64,000 bases of DNA from Thalassia testudinum (Eukaryota > Streptophyta > Magnoliopsida > Alismatales > Hydrocharitaceae). The position numbers were made by a program, and so were the translations under genes. This document shows, in pieces, positions 57,247 through 64,000 of this stretch (positions within the stretch are counted from its first letter, which is position 1; each line of letters opens with the position of its first letter). The stretch spans positions 152,198,501 to 152,262,500 of the forward strand of contig JAZHRO010000063.1 in assembly GCA_037157565.1 (NCBI GenBank), given 5' to 3'. The notes beneath the pieces are model-generated. The model saw only the letters and a list, made by a program, of their open reading frames with translations, was not told the DNA's origin and made no database searches.

Positions 57247-59517
57247 TGATAAACTCCAATTTATCATCATTCTTATGCATTAAAACAAACCTAGCTCTTA
57301 GGATTTTACTCTGCAAACGGGTTTTTGGGATGCATTTAGGCATAAATTAGGTTAGGCATGCATTGCATTTTTATTGTCTTTTTAATGTGCTTTTGTGAGT
57401 GTTAGGGATGTACAGATACACAGATCCCTAAAACCCTAGCACTCAAGAAGGCAAATGGTGAAGAAGCCCAGACTAGCTGGAACTCAGCTTGATCTAGCTC
57501 ACTACAGCTGGAACCTAGCTTACTTGAACTAGGGTTAGCTCATCCCAGCTCCATTCAGCTAATCTCAGCTGAATGGCAGCTTAAGAGAGTTCATCTTAGC
57601 TTACCCTAGCTCAAGTCAGCTCAGATCCAGCTCAACTTAGCTGAGTCTAGCATATCTCAGCTCCCACTACTCCACAGGGAGCTCTAGCTAGTTCAGCTGA
57701 GTTGACAGGAGTTCACCCCAGCTCAGATCCAGCTACATCCAGCTCCACTCAACTCCAGCTAGCTGAAGAAGAACTCATCCCAGCTTAGGAAGCCCAAGTC
57801 CAGCTCCCGGGGACTCAGCTTAGCTCAACTCAGTTGAGCTAAGCTACTTTAGCTACCTCAACCAGCTTGATTCTCCCAGGGAGCACTAGACCTAGCTCAC
57901 CTCAGCTCATTTTGGTAGAATCTAGCTCACTTTAGCTTGGCTTAGCAACTAGCAAAGAACTAGCAAGCTAAGCCAGCTAGAGTAGCTCCATGCCAGCCTC
58001 TTCAGCAGCAGCCAGCTCCAATTTCAGCTCTAGGCTTCTCCACCTCAGCTCCTCCCTCCAAACCCTAGCTCCAACACCTTATCCTCTACTCCTCCATTAG
58101 CTAAGCTAGCTTAGCTTAGTTTCTCTTAGCTTAGCTTAGCTAACAACCAGCTCCTTAGCCATCCACCACCTTCAAAGTCAACCCTAGCTAGCTCCACCAA
58201 CTTAAGCCTACCTAAGCTAGCTACCCTACTCAAGTTGGCGCCACCTCCTAGCCATCCCTTCACCCCATTATCAAAACCAAAAGACACCTTAAGTTGGTGC
58301 CAAAAACTACCCCTAACCACCTCTATATTGGCGCCAACTTTCATCCCTTAATCCACCCTACACCTACCCACATAAGCCATCCTAGCCATCCACCTACCCC
58401 TCCTTCTAGAATCCCTCTTGGCGCCAACTTAGACCACCTTCTAGAACCCATTTTGGCGCCAACATCAAGGGGTGTCAACCCCCATAACTACCCCCTTGGT
58501 GTCTCTTAAGGTGGCGCCAAACACCCTTGGCCATTGGATCCTTAACCACCTCCATCATTCCATCTTGGCCCTCCATTTCAAGGGACACCTTAGCCCCCTT
58601 CCTATTCTATAAAAGCCCACCACCTACCACCATTTTGGGGGCATCCTCCATTAGTATAATTTGCTACCTAAACCACCTATACCTACGGCCAAGAAGAAGG
58701 AGTAGAGAAGGAGATTAAAGGGGCACATCACCAGCCCTTTTGGTGCCTTCTTCTCCCCACTCTCTTCAACTTAAGCCACGCCAAGGAGGAGGACTCTTCC
58801 ACTTCAAGGAGGATGGCCAGGCAAGGGAGAAGGACCTAGGGTGGACGTCCACCCTTGGAGAGAAGCTTATGGCACGCCCCCTTAGGGCTTGCCTTGGAGG
58901 ACATCACCTTGGCGGAGCACTACAAGGAAGGAGTTGAAGGAGTCTTTTCAAGATTGGGAGCCACCAACCTTGGAGCAAGAAGCCCTCTTCTTCACCATCT
59001 ATCTAGAGGATTTGTGTTTGCTTTTCTTTATTTTAATTTTTCTAGTAGTAGAAGCATTCCTCTACTAGGTTTTTTTTGTAAAACACTTTTCGTCAATCTA
59101 AGTTGCCTTCTTTGCAATTTTCTATTTTGCATTTCTACTTGCTTTGTTTTTTTTTAGCATTGTTCACTCCCTCTCCCTAATTATTCTAGGCCTCCACTTG
59201 CCTAGAGTGAGCTTAGGGAGAGGCTCTACTTGCCACTTAGAAGTAATAGTTAAATTTGAAGTGCAAATCACCTTCTCGCCACCATTTCGCATGTTGTCTT
59301 AATCCAAAAACAAAAAAAAATAATATATTGAAAAATACCAAAAAGAAAGTTGAGATTTGTATTCCAAGCAAGAGAATCACTTTTGCAAACATTTGGCCTC
59401 CTTGGACGACCCTAGATACTCCCCTATCTAGGATTATAAATTTAAGAGCGAAAGCGGATTTACGCGTTGCAACGACACTAAATTGCCTAATTAACAAACC
59501 GCGTAAAATCGCTATCA
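57247..59517 (+). mobile_element. Solo LTR O (C family), TSD TGTAG/TGCAG
   Basis: 2271 bp from TGATAAACTCCAATTTATCA to CGCTATCA, flanked by TGTAG (57242-57246) and TGCAG (59518-59522). It is the plus-strand counterpart of C. TATA TCTATAAAAGC at 58607. The stretch 57470-58170 is extremely rich in AGCT; 58234-58522 has six sites of TTGGCGCCAA type. No PBS follows it, which excludes a role as K's LTR. Confidence 0.85.
58234..58522 (+). promoter_or_regulatory. Array of TTGGCGCCAA-type palindromes upstream of O's TATA box
   Basis: Sites at 58234 (GTTGGCGCCAC), 58292 (AGTTGGTGCCAAA), 58327 (ATTGGCGCCAACT), 58417 (CTTGGCGCCAACT), 58451 (TTTTGGCGCCAACA) and 58511 (GTGGCGCCAAAC), 85-375 bp before the TATA box. 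They resemble E2F binding sites. Binding is inferred only. Confidence 0.5.
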
Positions 59518-59582
59518 TGCAGCAACCCCATCACATAAATCTTTCATCTGATTCAGACCCTGGTTCTCCTTCTTCTTCCATC

Positions 59583-60982
59583 ATGGCACAACCCATTGAA
59601 GAGGAGAATAACCTTGAACACCAACTTCAACGCCTTAATGATCTCTTTCAGAACTTTGTAAACCCACTGCAGCGACCTATGATGCGAGATCACTATAATC
59701 CCGCTGCGGTGGCGATCGAACCTCGAGTACGAATCCTGATTGGAGGACCTAATTCTGAACTGAAGCCCAATATGATTCATGCCATACCGAAGTTTCATGG
59801 GCTTAACTTTGAGGATCCATTCCAACACATTAAAAAACTCAAGCATCTGGCCCAAACCTTTCGGTCAGATCTACAAAACTGGGATATCCTACTCATGAAA
59901 ATGTTTTCGTTCTCCCTCTTGGACAAGGCCGCACATTGGTATCAAACTAAGACCCGTCCGATCAACACATGGGAGGAACTTCAGTTTGAATTTTTGAAAA
60001 AATTCTTTCCCGTTGGCCGGACGAATGCCTTGCGCCACCAAATCACTCATTTCACTCAACAACCAGGAGAACCTCTTCATGAAGCATGGGATCGATTCTT
60101 AGATCTCATGCGAAAGTGTCCCCATCACGGAGTTCCTATGTGGGAACAAGTCCAGTCTTTTTACCAGGGACTCCATTAAGACATTCGTTTATTCGTCAAT
60201 GCAACGTGTGGAGGAAACATCAGGGTCAACATGAGGACATGGTGTGGGAGATTCTCGAAAACATGTGCGAGAACTCCATAAATAATGACTCCATGGGCTT
60301 ATTCGACAAGACGAATGCCCGCACATCGATGAATCTAAGAGGGACACATGAGATGCAGGACCTGTCCACTTTCGTCGACTTGGAACTGATGGCCAGTCAG
60401 TTGGACAAGGTTTCTATCATAGAAAAGAAGGTGGACGAGCTAACTCGGCATTTGCAGCAAGCCACCTCTGCGCAAAACTCTTTTGCACGACCACCACTGG
60501 CAAGGGAAACTGTGCAAAACATCTATCACCAATCTGCCAAGGGGATGGACCCATATCCACCCCCGTCTGCCTCTCGGACCGGAGTGACCTCCGATCCATT
60601 CTACTCGAGTTGGGGGAACTCTGAACCCTTGTATTCTGACTTTCCTGAGGTTCCTCAGAACTACGAGGACCTCAACGCCATCCAGAATGACCCATTCTCC
60701 AATACCTACAACCCTGGATGGCGAAATCATCCTAACTTTCAGTGGGCGGGAAATTCTCAAAGACCACCATATCAACCCCGTCCACAAGCCCCTCGTCCAT
60801 ATCAGCCGCCTCAGCCTTGGCCCAATCCCACATACCAATCCGGGCAAAACCAAGATCAACTGACTCTTATCCTTCAAGCACTGGCTGACATTCAAAAGAT
60901 GAATACAGCAATGCAAAAACAGTACAAGGACGAGATCACAGAGGTTTGCAACCAACTGGCCCAGATGGTAAATTCCCGCTAA
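59583..60982 (+). pseudogene. gag: K gag
   Basis: ATG at 59583 (MAQPIEEENNLEHQLQRLND). The region to 60179 encodes a retrotransposon Gag domain (IHAIPKFHGLNFEDPFQHIK, FSFSLLDKAAHWYQ, WEELQFEFLKKFFPVGR, EPLHEAWDRFLDLMRKCPHH). A stop at 60178 and a frame change near 60180-60235 follow. The second frame, to the TAA at 60980, gives the C-terminal part with YNPGWRNHPNFQW, a Pro/Gln-rich stretch and a final helix. That motif is typical of Tat/Athila Gag. No CCHC zinc knuckle is seen. Gag would form the particle. O lies just upstream and supplies extra, non-native codons. Confidence 0.9.
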
Positions 60983-62221
60983 CCTGGCACCCTTCCCTCG
61001 CAACCTCTGCCCAACCCAAATAACATGCTAACTCAGAAGCGCGTTATGAATCCAAATTCAGGCCAAGCACATTTGATTTATCAGGCCCCTGCTACACCAT
61101 CGCCAGACGGGATGGAAGCTTCGACATCTTTTGCAGGATTTCAGTAGCAGCCACCCCTCCTACCAAACCCAAACCAAAATCAGGTCGGATTAAACTCTGT
61201 AACAACACGTAGTGGTAAAACAACCCAAGACCCACATTATCCGAACCACTCCAAGCCTAATAATAGCCAAGACCCTAGGATAGTTATCCAAGATACCACT
61301 ATCCCAGATCAAGAACCTGGACCTATCCTAGAGGAACCAGCTAGGATCCCATTTCCTGAGGCCTTGACCAAAGGAAAAAGGATAACCAAACACGTGGCTC
61401 CCGAGGAGGATCTGGTCAAGCTCTTTGAACAGGTCCAGATAAACATCCCATTGATGGATGCAATTCGCCACATATCGGCTTATGCAAGATTCTTGAAAGA
61501 CCTATGTACACCTAAACGTAAGCCGCGAACCAAGGATGGGAATCCAATCGTACTGTCAGAGCAAGCCAGCTCTGTCATCTTGAGGAAACTCCCACCCAAG
61601 GCTAAAGACCCAGGAACTCCCTTGATTTCCTGTAAAATTGGTGAAACCCAATTTGATAGAGCCTTACTAGACCTAGGTGCCTCCATAAATTTAATACCTA
61701 CATCCCTCCTTGACCACCTTGAAGAATCTGAACTTAAACCCACTGAGGTGACATTGCAGTTAGCCGATCGATCCATCAAGTCACCTAGAGGAATACTCGA
61801 GGATGTCATTGTTAGGGTATGAGATTTCTATTTCCCGGTGGACTTCATAGTACTGGACATGGATGCACCTAAGAACCCAAGGGACACACCAATCATATTA
61901 GGGAGACCCTTTTTGGCCACTGCTAGGGCCAACATAAACTGCGAAGAGGGCCAGATAGAATTAAAATTTGGGAATCAAAACCTGAAGATTGACATTTTTA
62001 AGGCCCAACAAGGGATTAATTGCGGGGTTATAGAGGAAATATGTGATATCAGAGCCGTGGTTGATGAATTGCATATAGAGGACAACCTGATTATCCCTGA
62101 TCAACCACTAGAGAATCAAAACCTGCTAACAGAGTGCGAACATGATCTAGACACACCTATGACTCCTACCCTTGTTCCTGATACAAACCCCGAACCACCC
62201 GCTGCTGCTGACAATCCTGTC
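60983..62221 (+). pseudogene. K protease region and linker
   Basis: Same frame as the end of gag. TTRSGK (near 61205) is a common marker in this clade. The aspartic protease active site is LLDLGASINLIP (about 61667-61702), with DLGAS where many clades have DTGA or DSGA; ADRSIKSPRGILEDV and IILGRPFLATARA follow as expected. Stops at about 61146 and 61820. The acidic linker before RT includes DTNPEPP. Role: cuts the polyprotein in the particle. Confidence 0.87.
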
Positions 62222-63232
62222 ATGGAACTCAAGCCCCTTCCCGAACATCTGAAGTACGTGTTTTTGGATTCAAATCAGACGTTTCCTGTGATTATCAACT
62301 CTCGACTCACACCTGACCAAGAACTCCGTTTGATTTCTGTTCTCCAGCAACATCGTAGAGCCATTGGATGGACTCTTGATGATTTGAATGGCATAAGCCC
62401 TTCATACTGCACACATCGAATCTACACAGAAGAAGGCGCACAACCTTCAAGAGAAATGCAAAGACGCCTAAACTCTAACCTATAGGAGGTCATGAAAAAG
62501 GAGATCATAAAGTGGTTAGATGCAGGGATCATCTGCTCGATCTCCGACAGTCGTTGGGTGAGTCCAATACAGGTGATGCCTAAAAAGGCAGGACTTACCA
62601 TTATCACGACTGAAGCCGGAGAAGTCATTCCTACCCAGATAGCTAACTCATGGAGAGTCTGCATTAATTACAGAAGACTAAATTCCTCCACGAAGAAGGA
62701 TCATTTCCCACTACCGTTTATTGATCAGATCCTCGAAAAACTAGCGGGAAATAGGTTCTTCTGCTTTCTTGACGGGTACTCCGATTACAACCAGGTGGAA
62801 ATCCATCCAGAGGACCAAGAAAAGACCACATTCACCAGCCCCTTCGGGACATACGTGTTTCGAAGGATGCCTTTCGGTCTCTGCAGTGCACCTGCAACTT
62901 TTCAGCGGTGCATGCTTGCCATATTCTCAGATATGGTAGGTGACTATCTAGAAGTCTTCATGGATGACTTTTCAGTTTTTGGAGCATCATTTGACGATTG
63001 CCTCGAACACTTGGTCCAAATACTCAGGCGGTGCATCGATGTGAATTTGGTTCTTTCCTGGGAAAAGAGCCATTTCATGGTGCCTGAGGGAATTGTGCTA
63101 GGACATTTAATCTCGAAGAAAGGCATCCAAGTGGATCGAGCTAAGGTTAACATGATTTCCAAGCTCCCTATGCCTAGCTCGATTAAGGACATCCGATCTT
63201 TTTTGGGGCACGTCAATTTTTACTGTCGATTA
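62222..63232 (+). pseudogene. K reverse transcriptase
   Basis: Begins MELKPLPEHLKYVFLDSNQT. RT motifs in order: WRVCINYRRLNSSTKKDHFP, PFIDQILEKLAG, FCFLDGYSDYNQVEIHPEDQ, MPFGLCSAPATFQRCM, catalytic FMDD (62957-62968), LGHLISKKGIQVD, IRSFLGHVNFY. A stop at 62483 and a one-base loss near 63232 break it, but the active site is intact, unlike N. Role: copies element RNA into cDNA. Confidence 0.92.
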
Positions 63233-63720
63233 TCCCTGATTTCTCCAGAATCGCACGCCCCCTGACCAATCTTCTCTCCAAGGATGTGCCTTTCAAAATT
63301 TCCAAGGAATGCACTCAAGCATTTGAGATCCTACGTGACCGAGTCACCCAAGCCCCGATCCTACAGTCCCTTGATTGTTCTCAACCCTTTGAGATCATGT
63401 GCGATGCATCTAACTTCGCTGTGGGAGCGGCTTTGGGCAGAAAATTGACGGGAAACCTGAGGTCATTTACTATGCCAGCAAAACACTGGATGAGGCTCAG
63501 CGTAACTATACGGTTACTGAGAAAGAGTTGCTGGCCGTAGTATTTTCCCTGGAAAAATTCAGATCATACCTTCTGGGTTCCCGTGTCATCATATACTCGG
63601 ATCACACAGCTGTAAGGCATCTCCTTGCAAAGAAGGATGCGAAACCTCGATTAATCTGATGGATCGTGCTGTTGCAAGAATTTGACCTTGAGATTCGTGA
63701 CAAGGCGGGAAAGCAAAATG
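63233..63720 (+). pseudogene. K RNase H domain
   Basis: Two frames are needed: 63286-63437 (with [13 protein letters not shown]) and, after a frame change near 63437, 63438-63720 ([45 protein letters not shown]). The acidic residues expected in the active site (DAS, TEKE, SDH) are all present. A TGA at 63658 replaces a sense codon before WIVLLQEF. Role: removes the RNA strand of the RNA-DNA hybrid. Confidence 0.88.
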
Positions 63721-64000
63721 TGGTAGCTGATCACTTGTCCCGCCTTCCTTCTGAAATAATTGACCCTTCCGGACCTATCACAGAACATTTTCCTGATGAG
63801 CACCTCCTGACTATCAGTACAAGTCTTCCATGGTTCGCTGATATAGTTAATTACCTGGCATCACATCAGATTCCGCCCGATTGGCCGAAGGCCAAGAAGG
63901 ACAAATTGCATTCCGATGCCAAGTATTACCTATGGGAAGACCCGTATCTATTCTGCATTGGTGCTGATCAGATAATTCGACGGTGCGTCGCGGAAGTGGA
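63721..64000 (+). pseudogene. K integrase, N-terminal start only
   Basis: Continues the RNase H frame through PSEIIDPSGPITEHFPDEHL and LPWFADIVNYLASHQIPPDW to the window edge, before the zinc finger. Almost the same as 48440-48700 in the composite. Confidence 0.85.

Larger units (their letters stand above)
54042..64000 (+). mobile_element. Element K: Tat/Athila-type Ty3/gypsy element with gag-pro-pol, right end outside the window
   Basis: PBS, leader with splice donor, gag, protease, RT, RNase H and the start of integrase occur in canonical Ty3/gypsy order. The leader is interrupted by solo LTRs J2 and O. From 60086 to 63230 gag and pol lie in a single frame, with stops at 60980, about 61146, 61820 and 62483; further frameshifts are near 60180, 63232 and 63437. 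It is thus a dead copy of an autonomous family. A shares its LTR, leader and 3'UTR. Confidence 0.9.

Noticed and set aside
57247..59522. LTR O as the 5' LTR of the gag-pol element
   Set aside because: No PBS follows it, gag codons start at once, and it has its own TSD. K's true LTR is 51388-54041 with a PBS at 54045.
1..64000. tRNA, rRNA, snRNA or ordinary host protein-coding genes
   Set aside because: No cloverleaf with CCA-independent boxes, rRNA signature or non-transposon protein domain was seen while reading both strands; short RNAs could be missed without covariance models.

Overview
This window looks like nuclear DNA from a flowering plant with a large, repeat-rich genome. I find no host gene, rRNA, tRNA or CRISPR array. 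Nearly every base can be assigned to LTR retrotransposons, mostly Ty3/gypsy of the Tat/Athila type (primer sites matching tRNA-Asp, Gag with an NPGWRNHPNF motif, protease DLGAS, HHCC plus DDE integrase), with two LTRs of Ty1/copia (SIRE-like) type. I gave the elements local letters; these are not published names. All identities and divergences quoted are by eye.

Layout, left part. The host is N, a decayed Tat element whose pol fragment survives at 38902-40168. Element A (1863-38896, + strand, non-autonomous) is inserted in N. A holds P (1-1862, minus, an LTR of A's own family inside A's left LTR), B (5904-12353, minus, TSD CTATC), solo LTR M (13886-15667, TSD GTAAG) and, in its right LTR, a nest: C (solo LTR, minus, TSD GCTTC) contains E (copia solo LTR, TSD GAAGG), which contains F (minus, TSD ACTGC/ACTAC), which contains G (+, 26292-34022). 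That is five layers.

Layout, right part. N is cut again at 40169 by H (copia LTR), which is cut at 41633 by I (minus Tat LTR), which is cut at 43574 by a composite. The composite is a J-type 5' LTR, PBS and ORF joined to an integrase-3'UTR-PPT of the K family, running straight into a K LTR (51388-54041) that is itself followed by a PBS and K's gag-pro-pol up to the right edge. K also holds two solo LTRs, J2 (TSD TAGGG) and O (TSD TGTAG/TGCAG).

How the parts relate. K is the only element here with gag, protease, RT, RNase H and integrase, all broken by stops and frameshifts. A shares K's LTR, leader and 3'UTR but carries an unrelated acidic protein, here called ORF1, in place of gag-pol. B, F and G have ORF1-type proteins too. 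N and J are ORF1-pol chimeras. Proteins from K-like elements presumably move the ORF1 elements in trans. The most interesting unexplained signals are the ORF1 family, two hairpin-plus-polypurine modules per element, a triplicated CCATGGG-type motif in the 3'UTR of three families, a spliced leader, and arrays of palindromic sites in the LTR promoters.
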